Positions 1 through 6,972 are shown, counted from the stretch's first letter. The stretch: DNA of 10,654 nucleotides from Methylococcales bacterium (GCA_023134955.1 JAGLUC010000322.1:1-10654); one strand, 5' to 3'. The notes: generated from the sequence alone by a model not told the origin. Numbers and translations: made by a program.

Positions 1-38
1 GGTTAAATCGCTTAATTCACCTAAAAATCCAATTACAG

Positions 39-55
39 ATCAACCTGCGGTTGAT
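39..55. other. Short hairpin upstream of tgt
   Basis: A perfect 7-bp inverted repeat (ATCAACC, loop TGC, GGTTGAT) lies 30 nt before the tgt start. No T-tract follows, so it is not a canonical intrinsic terminator. One frame is open from the window edge (base 2) to a TAG at 59-61 and could be the last 19 codons of an upstream gene. The peptide does not resemble the QueA C-terminus, the neighbour one would expect before tgt, so I do not call it a gene. Confidence 0.3.
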
Positions 56-85
56 TTATAGTCATAAATATATACTTAGAATTCA

Positions 86-1201
86 ATGGAATTTAAATTA
101 AAAAATACTGAGGGTCATGCCCGTAGAGGGCAATTAACCTTTGACCGTGGCACTATTGAAACGCCTATTTTTATGCCAGTAGGTACTTATGGCACTGTGA
201 AATCGCTGACACCAGAAGATCTTAAGGGTATTGGTGCGCAGATTATTTTAGGCAATACCTTTCATTTAATGTTACGTCCTGGAATGGAGGTGGTAAAAGC
301 ACATGGTGATTTACATGACTTTATGCACTGGGATAAGCCTATTTTAACGGATTCAGGTGGCTTTCAAGTTTTTAGTCTGGGTGCGATGCGCAAGATAACT
401 GAGGAGGGTGTGACTTTTAAATCACCGGTTAATGGCAGTAAGATTTTTATGGGGCCGGAAGAATCTATGCAGGTTCAGCGTGATTTAGGCGCGGATATTG
501 TGATGATCTTTGATGAGTGTACACCGTATCCTGCTACAGTAGAGCAAGCAGCTGATTCGATGCGGCTTTCTTTGCGTTGGGCGCAGCGTAGTAAACAAGC
601 GCATGGGGATAATCCGGCGGCATTGTTTGGCATTGTGCAGGGTGGTATGTATGAGCATTTACGTCAGGAATCTATAAATGGTTTGCTCAATATAGGTTTT
701 GATGGTTACGCCATTGGTGGTTTGTCGGTTGGAGAGCCTAAAGAGGAAATGATGGCTACATTGGATGTGATTCATCAAAAAATGCCAGTTGATAAACCGC
801 GATATTTGATGGGTGTGGGTACGCCAGAGGATCTAGTTGAGGCAGTCAGGCGTGGAATAGACATGTTTGACTGTGTGATGCCGACTCGAAACGCCCGAAA
901 CGGTCATTTATTCACCAGCACGGGCGTGATTAAAATTAGAAATAGTCAGTATGAATTTGATACTAGACCATTAGATGAGTCTTGTGGCTGTTATACCTGT
1001 CAGAATTATTCACGTTCTTATTTGCGTCATTTAGATAAATGTAAAGAAATGTTAGGGTCGCGATTAAATACCATTCACAATCTGTATTATTATCTGCAAC
1101 TTATGCAAGGTATCAGAGATGCCATTGAAAACAATGAATTTGATGATTTTATTGAGCAATTTTATCAGTTACGAAGTAAATCTGTACCGATTGTGGCATA
1201 A
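86..1201 (+). CDS. tgt: Queuine/preQ1 tRNA-guanine transglycosylase
   Basis: Cytosolic TIM-barrel enzyme that exchanges guanine 34 in the anticodon of GUN tRNAs (Asp, Asn, His, Tyr) for preQ1, the committed tRNA step of queuosine synthesis. At 371 aa it is close to the 375 aa of E. coli Tgt and aligns from its first residues. Visible motifs are TDSGGFQVFSLG around the substrate-binding Asp89, FDECTPYP with Asp143, GGLSVGEP (211-218), and the nucleophile Asp262 in GIDMFDCVMPTRNARNGH. The structural zinc site is complete: Cys300, Cys302, Cys305 and His331. The ATG at 86 gives the conserved N-terminus, but no clear Shine-Dalgarno precedes it, so the gene may be translationally coupled to something upstream. 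It leads the tgt-yajC-secD-secF cluster common in gammaproteobacteria, and yajC follows after 72 nt. Confidence 0.98.
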   Translation: MEFKLKNTEGHARRGQLTFDRGTIETPIFMPVGTYGTVKSLTPEDLKGIGAQIILGNTFHLMLRPGMEVVKAHGDLHDFMHWDKPILTDSGGFQVFSLGAMRKITEEGVTFKSPVNGSKIFMGPEESMQVQRDLGADIVMIFDECTPYPATVEQAADSMRLSLRWAQRSKQAHGDNPAALFGIVQGGMYEHLRQESINGLLNIGFDGYAIGGLSVGEPKEEMMATLDVIHQKMPVDKPRYLMGVGTPEDLVEAVRRGIDMFDCVMPTRNARNGHLFTSTGVIKIRNSQYEFDTRPLDESCGCYTCQNYSRSYLRHLDKCKEMLGSRLNTIHNLYYYLQLMQGIRDAIENNEFDDFIEQFYQLRSKSVPIVA

Positions 1202-1214
1202 TAGAATGTTTTTA

Positions 1215-1241
1215 TCTAAACCATTTTTTGTATGGCTTAGA
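1215..1241. other. Hairpin in the tgt-yajC gap
   Basis: TCTAA-a-CCAT (1215-1224) pairs with ATGG-c-TTAGA (1232-1241): nine base pairs with one A/C mismatch around a T-rich 7-nt loop. No T-run follows on the + strand, so termination is unlikely. It may modulate the tgt/yajC boundary or be chance in AT-rich DNA. Confidence 0.3.
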
Positions 1242-1273
1242 AGAATTAATAATAATGATAACTGAGGATAACA

Positions 1274-1627
1274 ATGAGTTTTTTTATATCTGATGCAGTA
1301 GCTCAAGCTGCACCTGCTGGTTCTTTACAACCTGGTATTGAAGGGTTGCTATTTCCAGCAGCTATTTTGGTGTTTTTTTACTTTTTATTCATTCGCCCTC
1401 AATCAAAGCGTACCAAAGAGCAGAAACAAATGTTAGCGGCTTTAGAAAAAGGAGCTGAAATAGTGACTACAGGTGGTATTTTAGGGAAAGTTGCTGAGGT
1501 TGATGACAACTTTGTTAAAGTTGAAATTAGTGAAAATTTATATGTACAAGTTCAGCGTCATGCTATTGCAAATATGATGCCTAAAGGAACTTATAAAACG
1601 GTTAATAAAAAACCTAAAACTAAATAA
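1274..1627 (+). CDS. yajC: Sec translocon accessory protein YajC
   Basis: Small inner-membrane subunit that associates with SecD and SecF in the holotranslocon and is also known to contact the AcrB efflux pump in E. coli. The 117 aa protein (E. coli 110) has a short N-terminal stretch, one transmembrane helix at about 22-40 ending in the conserved FIRPQ(S/R)KR junction (40-46), and a cytoplasmic domain with the family motif EIVTTGGILGKV (62-73) followed by VKVEI and a lysine-rich tail. The ATG is preceded at proper distance by GAGGA (1264-1268), the best Shine-Dalgarno in the first half of the window. It lies between tgt and secD, its usual place. A terminator-like hairpin follows the stop, so secDF expression may be partly separated from yajC. 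Confidence 0.97.
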   Translation: MSFFISDAVAQAAPAGSLQPGIEGLLFPAAILVFFYFLFIRPQSKRTKEQKQMLAALEKGAEIVTTGGILGKVAEVDDNFVKVEISENLYVQVQRHAIANMMPKGTYKTVNKKPKTK

Positions 1628-1644
1628 TAAGCTTTATTTCTCAA

Positions 1645-1679
1645 AAAAACTCAATAGGATTTAATCTCGTTGAGTTTTT
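1645..1679. terminator. Terminator-like hairpin between yajC and secD
   Basis: AAAAACTCAA (1645-1654) is perfectly complementary to TTGAGTTTTT (1670-1679). The interior continues with a T/G wobble, an A/C mismatch, a G/T wobble and GAT/ATC around a TTA loop, giving almost one continuous stem. A-tract, stem and T-tract are arranged as in a bidirectional intrinsic terminator, but the core has few G-C pairs, so it may only attenuate. It sits 18 nt after the yajC stop and 22 nt before the secD ATG. Confidence 0.45.
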
Positions 1680-1691
1680 GCGTTTAATCGT

Positions 1692-1695
1692 TGGA
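1692..1695 (+). promoter_or_regulatory. Weak ribosome binding site that decides the secD start
   Basis: TGGA ends 6 nt before the ATG at 1702. A longer reading from the in-frame TTG at 1678 would start inside the hairpin 1645-1679 and add eight residues absent from E. coli SecD. The ATG start gives exactly the family N-terminus (MQNHFSFWKN), so the TTG is rejected. Confidence 0.5.
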
Positions 1696-1701
1696 AAAAA
1701 A

Positions 1702-3549
1702 ATGCAAAATCATTTCTCCTTTTGGAAAAATTTACTTATTCTGGTGGTATTAGCCGTCGGAATTCTCTATGCATTACCTAATTTATTTGGTAATGATCCT
1801 TCTGTGCAATTGTCTTCATCAACAACAACCAAGTTAGAACAAGCCAGCTCAGATAAAATTGAAAGCAGTATTAAAAATGCTGGAATATCATTTAAGTCAA
1901 TTGAATTTGAGAATGGCAAAGTACTGGTTCGTTTTGATAATACCGATGACCAGTTGAAAGCGGCTGATTTGTTAAGAGACTCAATGGGTCGTAACGTGAC
2001 AGTTGCTTTAAATCTGGCACCTGCTACACCAGAGTGGTTGCAGTCTTTAAATGCTAGTCCTATGTATTTAGGTCTGGATCTTCGTGGTGGGGTTCACTTC
2101 TTGTTAGAAGTTGATATGGATGCAGCTATTCAGCAAGCGGAAGATAGATATTACAATGATATTCGGGCAGCCTTAAGAGCTGCAAAAATCAGGTACCAGT
2201 CTGTTTCAAAAGAAAAGGGCAGGATTGTCATGAAATTAAAAACTGAAGAGGCTAGGATTACAGTTCAGGATTTATTGGCAGAAGACTTTAGAACACTTAA
2301 AGTAATAGAGCTTGATGGCACGACTGAATTACTGGTTAAGATCACTGAGAATGAAAAAAAGGAGATTAAAAAGTTTGCTTTAGCCCAGAATATGACAACC
2401 TTGCGTAACCGGGTCAACGAAATCGGTGTGGCAGAACCTGTTATTCAGCAACAAGGTGATAACCGAATTGTAGTGCAATTACCGGGTGTGCAAGATACCA
2501 CTCGTGCCAAAGAAATTTTAGGTACAACAGCTACTTTAGAATATCGTTTGGTCGATGTTCAGCATGATGTACAAAGAGCAGTGTCTGGACGTGTGCCAGT
2601 AGGCACTCGGTTGTATTATGAAAAGGATGGTCGTCCCATCTTGTTAAAGCGTCGGGTGATTGTGACGGGAAATCAGATTGTTGATGCCTCTTCTGGCTTA
2701 GATCAAAATGGTTCGGCTGCTGTATTTATTACCTTAAATGGTATTGGTGCCAAGAAAATGGGCAAAATGACCCAGAAAAATATCGGCAAACCGATGGCTG
2801 TGGTGTTTATTGAAAATAAAGTTGAAACACGAATCGTTAATGGCAAAAAAATCCGCCATAAAGAAAAAATAGAGAAAGTCATTAGTGTTGCAACCATTAG
2901 AGATACTTTTAGTAAACGATTCCAGACAACAGGCTTGGATAGTCCACAAGAAGCGCGTAATTTGGCATTATTGTTAAGAGCAGGTGCATTGGCAGCACCT
3001 GTTGACATTGTTGAAGAGCGCACAGTAGGGCCTAGTTTGGGGCAGGATAATATTGATAAAGGCTTAATGTCTGTGTTTGTCGGTTTTGTACTGGTTCTGA
3101 TATTAATGGCAGTGTACTACAAGACTTTTGGTTTAATTGCCAATATGGCTTTAGCCTTTAACCTGGTGGTGATTGTTGCCATTCTGTCTATGATACAGGC
3201 AACACTGACTTTACCAGGTATTGCAGGTATTGTATTGACAGTGGGGATGGCAGTCGATGCTAATGTACTTATTTTTGAAAGAATTAAAGAAGAAATAAAA
3301 AGAGGTAATACACCACAGTCTAGTATTTTTACTGGTTATGAAAAAGCCTTTGTCACTATCTTAGATGCAAATATCACCACACTATTAGTGGCGCTGGTAT
3401 TATTCGGTTTTGGTACAGGCCCTGTTAAAGGCTTTGCTGTAACACTATCTATCGGAATTTTAGTCTCATTGTTCACCGCCATTTGGGGAACACGAATGAT
3501 GGTTAATTGGGCTTATGGCAATCGCCATATAGAAAAACTGTCGATATAA
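1702..3549 (+). CDS. secD: Protein translocase subunit SecD
   Basis: RND-superfamily inner-membrane protein that, with SecF, uses the proton motive force to pull preproteins out of SecYEG on the periplasmic side. From ATG 1702 it has 615 aa, the E. coli length, and shares its KLSI C-terminus. In order: a first membrane helix (about 9-22) followed by YALPNLFG, a large periplasmic P1 region containing the hallmark LGLDLRGGVHFLLEVDM (123-139), a second conserved block RNRVNEIGVAEP (235-246), the LLLRAGALAAPVDIVEERTVGPSLG segment leading into the membrane (424-447), then five further helices. The proton-relay Asp519 is present in GMAVDANVLIFERIKEE. The basic stretch near 373-402 is a variable part of P1. 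secF follows after 18 nt, so the two are surely cotranscribed. Confidence 0.98.
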   Translation: MQNHFSFWKNLLILVVLAVGILYALPNLFGNDPSVQLSSSTTTKLEQASSDKIESSIKNAGISFKSIEFENGKVLVRFDNTDDQLKAADLLRDSMGRNVTVALNLAPATPEWLQSLNASPMYLGLDLRGGVHFLLEVDMDAAIQQAEDRYYNDIRAALRAAKIRYQSVSKEKGRIVMKLKTEEARITVQDLLAEDFRTLKVIELDGTTELLVKITENEKKEIKKFALAQNMTTLRNRVNEIGVAEPVIQQQGDNRIVVQLPGVQDTTRAKEILGTTATLEYRLVDVQHDVQRAVSGRVPVGTRLYYEKDGRPILLKRRVIVTGNQIVDASSGLDQNGSAAVFITLNGIGAKKMGKMTQKNIGKPMAVVFIENKVETRIVNGKKIRHKEKIEKVISVATIRDTFSKRFQTTGLDSPQEARNLALLLRAGALAAPVDIVEERTVGPSLGQDNIDKGLMSVFVGFVLVLILMAVYYKTFGLIANMALAFNLVVIVAILSMIQATLTLPGIAGIVLTVGMAVDANVLIFERIKEEIKRGNTPQSSIFTGYEKAFVTILDANITTLLVALVLFGFGTGPVKGFAVTLSIGILVSLFTAIWGTRMMVNWAYGNRHIEKLSI

Positions 3550-3567
3550 AATAATTGGAATAGATAA

Positions 3568-4494
3568 ATGTTTAAACAAGATATAGATTTTTTAGGTAAG
3601 CGTAAACTGGCGTTAATCGTTTCAAGTATTTTAATTATTGTTTCAATTGCTTCATTAGCCATTAATGGATTAAAGCTAGGTATTGATTTTACCGGTGGAA
3701 CATTAGTTGAAGTGGGTTATAAGCAAGCAGCAGATTTAACGGTTTTGCGACAATCACTGGATGAAATGGGTTTTTCTGATGCCACAGTACAAAGTTTTGG
3801 TACTACAAAAGATGTGCTTATTCGCATTAAACCACAGGAAGGCGTTAGTAACGCTGAGTTAAGTGACCAAATATTGATTGCTGTTAATAAAGATACCGAA
3901 GAACCCGCTGATAAACGTAGAGTTGAATTTGTAGGGCCTCAGGTGGGTGATGAATTAGCTGAAGATGGCGGTTTAGCCATGCTTTATTCTATGTTTGGCA
4001 TTCTGATTTATGTGGCCTGGCGTTTTGAATATAAGTTTTCACTAGGTTCCGTGGTCGCCTTATTACATGATGTCATTATTACATTAGGTTGCTTTTCTTT
4101 ATTGCAAATGGAGTTTGATTTAACTGTGTTGGCGGCTGTTTTAGCGGTGATAGGGTACTCGCTCAATGATACCATTGTGGTTTATGACCGAATTAGAGAA
4201 AATTTTAGAGAACTTAGAAAAGGCAGTTCAGAAAAAATCATGAACATTTCGCTTAATCAAACATTAAGCAGAACATTAATGACCTCTTTTACGACTGCAT
4301 TAGTATTGATTGCATTGGCTGTTTTGGGTGGTGAGATTATTCATAATTTTGCTGTGGCATTATTAATTGGTGTTGGTATTGGTACTTATTCATCAATTTA
4401 TGTAGCAAGTCCTATTGTCTTGGCATTAGGAATTACTAAAGAAGATTTAATGTTGCCTGTAAAAGAAGGCGATGAGTTTGATGGGATGCCTTGA
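3568..4494 (+). CDS. secF: Protein translocase subunit SecF
   Basis: Partner of SecD in the proton-driven SecDF complex of the inner membrane. The 308 aa protein (E. coli 323) has a first helix at about 14-32, the family motif LGIDFTGGTLVEV (37-49), a small periplasmic domain ending FVGPQVGDEL (121-130), then five membrane segments. The functional Asp is Asp201 in GYSLNDTIVVYDRIREN, and NQTLSRTLMTSFTT with its conserved Arg follows. The N-terminus is shorter than in E. coli and starts just before the DFLGKRK segment, which is common outside enterics. GGAA (3557-3560) lies 7 nt before the ATG. It appears to end the first transcription unit, with a 176-nt repeat-bearing gap before ndk. Confidence 0.98.
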   Translation: MFKQDIDFLGKRKLALIVSSILIIVSIASLAINGLKLGIDFTGGTLVEVGYKQAADLTVLRQSLDEMGFSDATVQSFGTTKDVLIRIKPQEGVSNAELSDQILIAVNKDTEEPADKRRVEFVGPQVGDELAEDGGLAMLYSMFGILIYVAWRFEYKFSLGSVVALLHDVIITLGCFSLLQMEFDLTVLAAVLAVIGYSLNDTIVVYDRIRENFRELRKGSSEKIMNISLNQTLSRTLMTSFTTALVLIALAVLGGEIIHNFAVALLIGVGIGTYSSIYVASPIVLALGITKEDLMLPVKEGDEFDGMP

Positions 4495-4517
4495 GAGCAG
4501 GTTAAAGGCGAAAAAAG
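4494..4517. repeat. Stop-proximal repeat, copy 1 (after secF)
   Basis: The sequence AGAGCAGGTT-a-AAGG-cg-AAAAAAG begins on the last base of the secF stop codon. A near copy starts on the last base of the bamB stop (10275-10297), differing only by a for c and cg for t. A shortened relative follows pilW (6956-6972). It carries no hairpin of its own and its function is unknown. Confidence 0.5.
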
Positions 4518-4522
4518 ATTTT

Positions 4523-4551
4523 AGAGCTTAAAAGCTTTGCTTTTAAGCACT
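4523..4551. other. Strong hairpin upstream of ndk
   Basis: GCTTAAAAGC (4526-4535) and GCTTTTAAGC (4539-4548) form a perfect 10-bp stem with a TTT loop, extended by two more pairs past an A/A mismatch. No T-run follows. A second GCTTTTAAGC at 4607-4616 could compete for the left arm. It lies in the secF-ndk gap and may protect the secF 3' end or attenuate into ndk. Confidence 0.5.
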
Positions 4552-4606
4552 CCCTTGATGGGGAGGGTTGGGTGGGGAGAATATAAGTAATTTTCTTTTT
4601 CAACAT
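4539..4606. repeat. REP-like repeat, copy 1 (secF-ndk gap)
   Basis: A divergent copy of the element at 10522-10589. It shares GCTYTTAAGC, a pyrimidine/purine hairpin (CTCCC 4550-4554 with GGGAG 4561-4565), the G-rich core GGGTTGGGTGRGG, and TCAACAT at nearly the same distance downstream (35 versus 34 nt from the core). The hairpin plus GTTGGGTG core resembles short palindromic REP-type repeats scattered in many proteobacterial genomes. No transposase is present in the window. Confidence 0.55.
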
Positions 4607-4670
4607 GCTTTTAAGCTTTACCCTAATTTGTAGAAAATTTATTTAATAAAACTTTGGAGATTCAAAAAAA

Positions 4671-5102
4671 ATGGCAATAGAACGTACTTTTTCAATTATT
4701 AAACCTGATGCAGTTGCAAAAAATGTGATTGGTGACATTGTTAGTCGTTTTGAAAAAAATGGTTTGCGTGTTATCGCATCAAAAATGCAACAGTTATCTA
4801 AACAGAAAGCAGAAGGTTTTTATGCAGAACATAAGGAACGTCCTTTTTTTAATGACTTGGTTGCATTCATGATTTCAGGTCCTGTTGTGGTACAGGTTCT
4901 TGAAGGTGAAGGTGCGGTGTTAAAAAACCGTGATCTAATGGGTGCAACAAACCCTAAAGAAGCAGATGCTGGTACTATTCGTGCGGACTTTGCTGAAAGT
5001 ATTGACGAAAATGCCGTACATGGTTCAGATGCAGTTGAATCAGCAGCAAGAGAAATTGCATATTTCTTTTCAGACGAAGAACTTTGTGAGCGTATCCGTT
5101 AA
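4671..5102 (+). CDS. ndk: Nucleoside diphosphate kinase
   Basis: Cytosolic enzyme that transfers the gamma phosphate of ATP to other NDPs and dNDPs through a phosphohistidine, balancing nucleotide pools. It is 143 aa, the same as E. coli Ndk. The active site is complete: Lys11 in IIKPDAV, Tyr51, Phe59-Phe60, Arg87, the GATNP loop (91-95), Arg104, Asn114 and catalytic His117 in NAVHGSDA. GGAGA (4656-4660) gives a good Shine-Dalgarno with 10-nt spacing. It is the first gene of the ndk-rlmN-pilW unit. The common gammaproteobacterial neighbours upstream (iscX and the isc genes) are absent and secF stands there instead. No convincing sigma-70 promoter could be picked out in the AT-rich leader. The rlmN start probably overlaps its last 17 nt. 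Confidence 0.98.
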   Translation: MAIERTFSIIKPDAVAKNVIGDIVSRFEKNGLRVIASKMQQLSKQKAEGFYAEHKERPFFNDLVAFMISGPVVVQVLEGEGAVLKNRDLMGATNPKEADAGTIRADFAESIDENAVHGSDAVESAAREIAYFFSDEELCERIR

Positions 5103-6189
5103 TTCAGATAAGGTGAATTTACTTAATTTCGATAGAAAAGGTCTTACCACCTTTTTTGTCGAGATGGGTGAAAAACCCTTTCGAGCAACACAAATATTAA
5201 AATGGATTTATCAGGAAGATGTCACTGATTTTGAGCAAATGACTAACCTGAGTAAGTCTTTGCGTGCTTATTTAAAAGAGCATTGCATGATTACTGCACC
5301 AGAAATTATTTTGGAACAGATTGCTAGTGATGGAACCACTAAATGGGTGGTGGAAATGGGACAGGGCAATCGAATTGAAAGTGTGTTTATCCCAGAACAC
5401 AATCGAGGCACTTTATGCGTCTCTTCTCAAATTGGTTGTGCTTTAGCCTGTACTTTTTGTTCCACAGCAAAGCAAGGGTTTAACCGGAATCTATCTGTTG
5501 CTGAAATTATTGGTCAATTGTATGTGGCACAAAAACGACTGGGTGAAGAAAAAAGAATTACTAATGTTGTAATGATGGGTATGGGAGAACCGCTGCTTAA
5601 TTTTGACAATGTGGTGGCTGCCATGAACTTAATGATGGATGACTTTACCTTTGGCTTGTCTAAGCGGCGAGTCACGGTAAGTACATCAGGCATAGTTCCT
5701 GCAATGCTCAGACTGAATGAAGCCTGTGATGTCAGTATGGCTGTTTCATTACATGCAGCGAATGATGAATTGCGTGATGAATTAGTGCCTATCAATCAAA
5801 AATATCCATTAGCTGAATTAATGGCTGCCTGTAGCGAATACGCTAAACAAGGGCCAAGAAAACATATTACATTTGAATATGTGATGCTGGAGGGAGTTAA
5901 TGATTCAATACAAGATGCAAGAGCATTAGCCAAACTATTAAAAAATGTACCTGCAAAAATAAACCTGATTCCTTTCAACCCCTTTCCAAATTCTGCTTAT
6001 CTTTGTTCAAAAGCAGAAACGATTACTCGCTTTAAAGATATGTTACATAAAGCAGGGATAGTAACTACTATTAGGAAAACACGGGGTGAAGATATTGATG
6101 CTGCCTGTGGTCAATTAGTGGGTAAAGTTAAAGATAAAAGTCGTAGACATTTGAAATTACAAAAAATGGATCTCTCTCATGCAATATAA
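5086..6189 (+). CDS. rlmN: Dual-specificity RNA methyltransferase RlmN (23S rRNA A2503 / tRNA A37)
   Basis: Radical-SAM enzyme that methylates C2 of A2503 in 23S rRNA and of A37 in some tRNAs, supporting translational fidelity. From GTG 5086 it has 367 aa (E. coli 384). The iron-sulfur motif CALACTFC places cysteines at 118, 122 and 125. The two mechanistic cysteines are Cys111 (GTLCVSSQ) and Cys341 (DAACGQL). GMGEP (165-169) and the RRVTVSTSG strand are also present. The frame stays open far upstream inside ndk, but those residues do not match the family. GTG 5086 gives the start MSVSVNSDKVNLL, similar to the pseudomonad N-terminus, and a 17-nt overlap with ndk that suggests coupled translation. 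GTG 5113 (358 aa) is the alternative. It overlaps pilW by 11 nt. Confidence 0.95.
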   Translation: MSVSVNSDKVNLLNFDRKGLTTFFVEMGEKPFRATQILKWIYQEDVTDFEQMTNLSKSLRAYLKEHCMITAPEIILEQIASDGTTKWVVEMGQGNRIESVFIPEHNRGTLCVSSQIGCALACTFCSTAKQGFNRNLSVAEIIGQLYVAQKRLGEEKRITNVVMMGMGEPLLNFDNVVAAMNLMMDDFTFGLSKRRVTVSTSGIVPAMLRLNEACDVSMAVSLHAANDELRDELVPINQKYPLAELMAACSEYAKQGPRKHITFEYVMLEGVNDSIQDARALAKLLKNVPAKINLIPFNPFPNSAYLCSKAETITRFKDMLHKAGIVTTIRKTRGEDIDAACGQLVGKVKDKSRRHLKLQKMDLSHAI

Positions 6190-6949
6190 AATAACAAGTA
6201 AATGGCTATTAATTGTGTTTCTTTGTATTTTTTCTAACGCTTGTGTTGTAACTTCTTATGGCTCTAGAGACAAGCTGACTGAAGAAGAAAAAGCTGACCT
6301 GTATCTGCAAATGGGTGTGCGATATATGGAGCTTAATATGTTAAAAACTTCAAAGCAACGATTAGAAAAAGCACTGGATATAGACTCTGATAATGCTGAT
6401 GTTCATAATGCCTTAGGTGCTCTGCATGAAAGGTTAGGGCAATTTGAAATAGCAGGTGATTATTATGAATATGCTCTGAAAAAAAGTAGAGATAATGCCA
6501 GTATAAAGAATAACTATGGACAATTTTTGTGTGAAAGGAAAGGTGATTATACCGGAGGAATGGTGCTTTTAAATGAAGCACTTGCCTTACCACTTAATAA
6601 TAAAAAATGGATTGCTTTAACCAATAAGGGTCGCTGCCAATTAAAATCAGCTAAGAAGAAGCTGGCAGAACCTAATTTTAGACGAGCTTTAAGGCTAAAT
6701 AGAAATTATTTACCTGCACTTTTAGAAATGCAAAAAATCAGCTATCAGACAAGAAAATATATGTCGGCACAAGCTTTTTTACAGCGATATATAGCACTTG
6801 CTGAGCATAATCCTGAAACTTTGTGGTATGCCGTACAAACAGAGCGTGCATTAGGGAATAAAGAATTAACAGAGCAATATAGAGAAATGTTGTTTAGCCT
6901 GTTTCCTGAGTCAAAGGAAGCGAAGCAATTAAGGACAGCGATTAGATAA
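6179..6949 (+). CDS. pilW: Type IV pilus biogenesis/stability lipoprotein PilW (PilF), TPR protein
   Basis: Pilotin-type TPR lipoprotein. In Pseudomonas aeruginosa the homologue PilF brings the secretin PilQ to the outer membrane and promotes its assembly. The 256 aa protein (PilF 252) has a signal peptide with a hydrophobic core at 9-18 and a probable lipidated Cys22 in SNAC; Ser at -3 is atypical for a lipobox. TPR helices follow at about 39-72, 73-106, 107-140, 143-176 and 177-210, with NNYGQFLCERKGDY (111-124) and RALRLNRNYLPALLEM (169-184) matching PilF landmarks. It starts inside the end of rlmN (11-nt overlap), its usual neighbour, and ends the unit. The usual next genes, rodZ and ispG, are missing. 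No other pilus gene lies in the window. Confidence 0.92.
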   Translation: MQYKITSKWLLIVFLCIFSNACVVTSYGSRDKLTEEEKADLYLQMGVRYMELNMLKTSKQRLEKALDIDSDNADVHNALGALHERLGQFEIAGDYYEYALKKSRDNASIKNNYGQFLCERKGDYTGGMVLLNEALALPLNNKKWIALTNKGRCQLKSAKKKLAEPNFRRALRLNRNYLPALLEMQKISYQTRKYMSAQAFLQRYIALAEHNPETLWYAVQTERALGNKELTEQYREMLFSLFPESKEAKQLRTAIR

Positions 6950-6950
6950 T

Positions 6951-6972
6951 AGGCGAAAGGCGAAAGATAGAG
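6951..6972. repeat. Tandem AGGCGAA and stop-proximal repeat, copy 3 (after pilW)
   Basis: AGGCGAA is repeated directly at 6951-6957 and 6958-6964, starting one base after the pilW stop codon. The second unit continues as AAAGGCGAAA-GAT-AGAG, which equals the sequence after secF (4504-4526) with two three-base gaps. The match is short and could be chance, but its position just after a stop parallels the other two copies. Confidence 0.35.

Noticed and set aside
2..61. Open frame from the window edge to TAG at 59-61, a possible C-terminus of an upstream gene such as queA
   Set aside because: Only 19 codons are visible and they do not resemble the QueA C-terminus. A hairpin lies in the same stretch.
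1255..1293. 12-codon open frame overlapping the yajC start, considered as a regulatory upstream ORF
   Set aside because: It has no ribosome binding site of its own and nothing supports translation.
1678..1701. TTG start adding eight residues to SecD
   Set aside because: It lies in the 3' arm of a hairpin, lacks a ribosome binding site, and extends SecD beyond the E. coli N-terminus, which fits ATG 1702.
2703..3023. Antisense open frames of 106 and 71 aa opposite secD
   Set aside because: They lie fully inside strongly conserved secD coding sequence, have no recognisable family and are expected as shadows.
4942..5085. N-terminal extension of RlmN inside ndk
   Set aside because: It reads ndk in another frame and matches no part of the RlmN family.
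5514..5978. Antisense open frames opposite rlmN (93 and 60 aa)
   Set aside because: Shadows of conserved rlmN codons, with no homology or start signals recognised.
6333..6593. Antisense open frame of 86 aa opposite pilW
   Set aside because: Histidine- and tyrosine-rich composition typical of a reverse-frame reading of AT-rich coding sequence. No function recognised.
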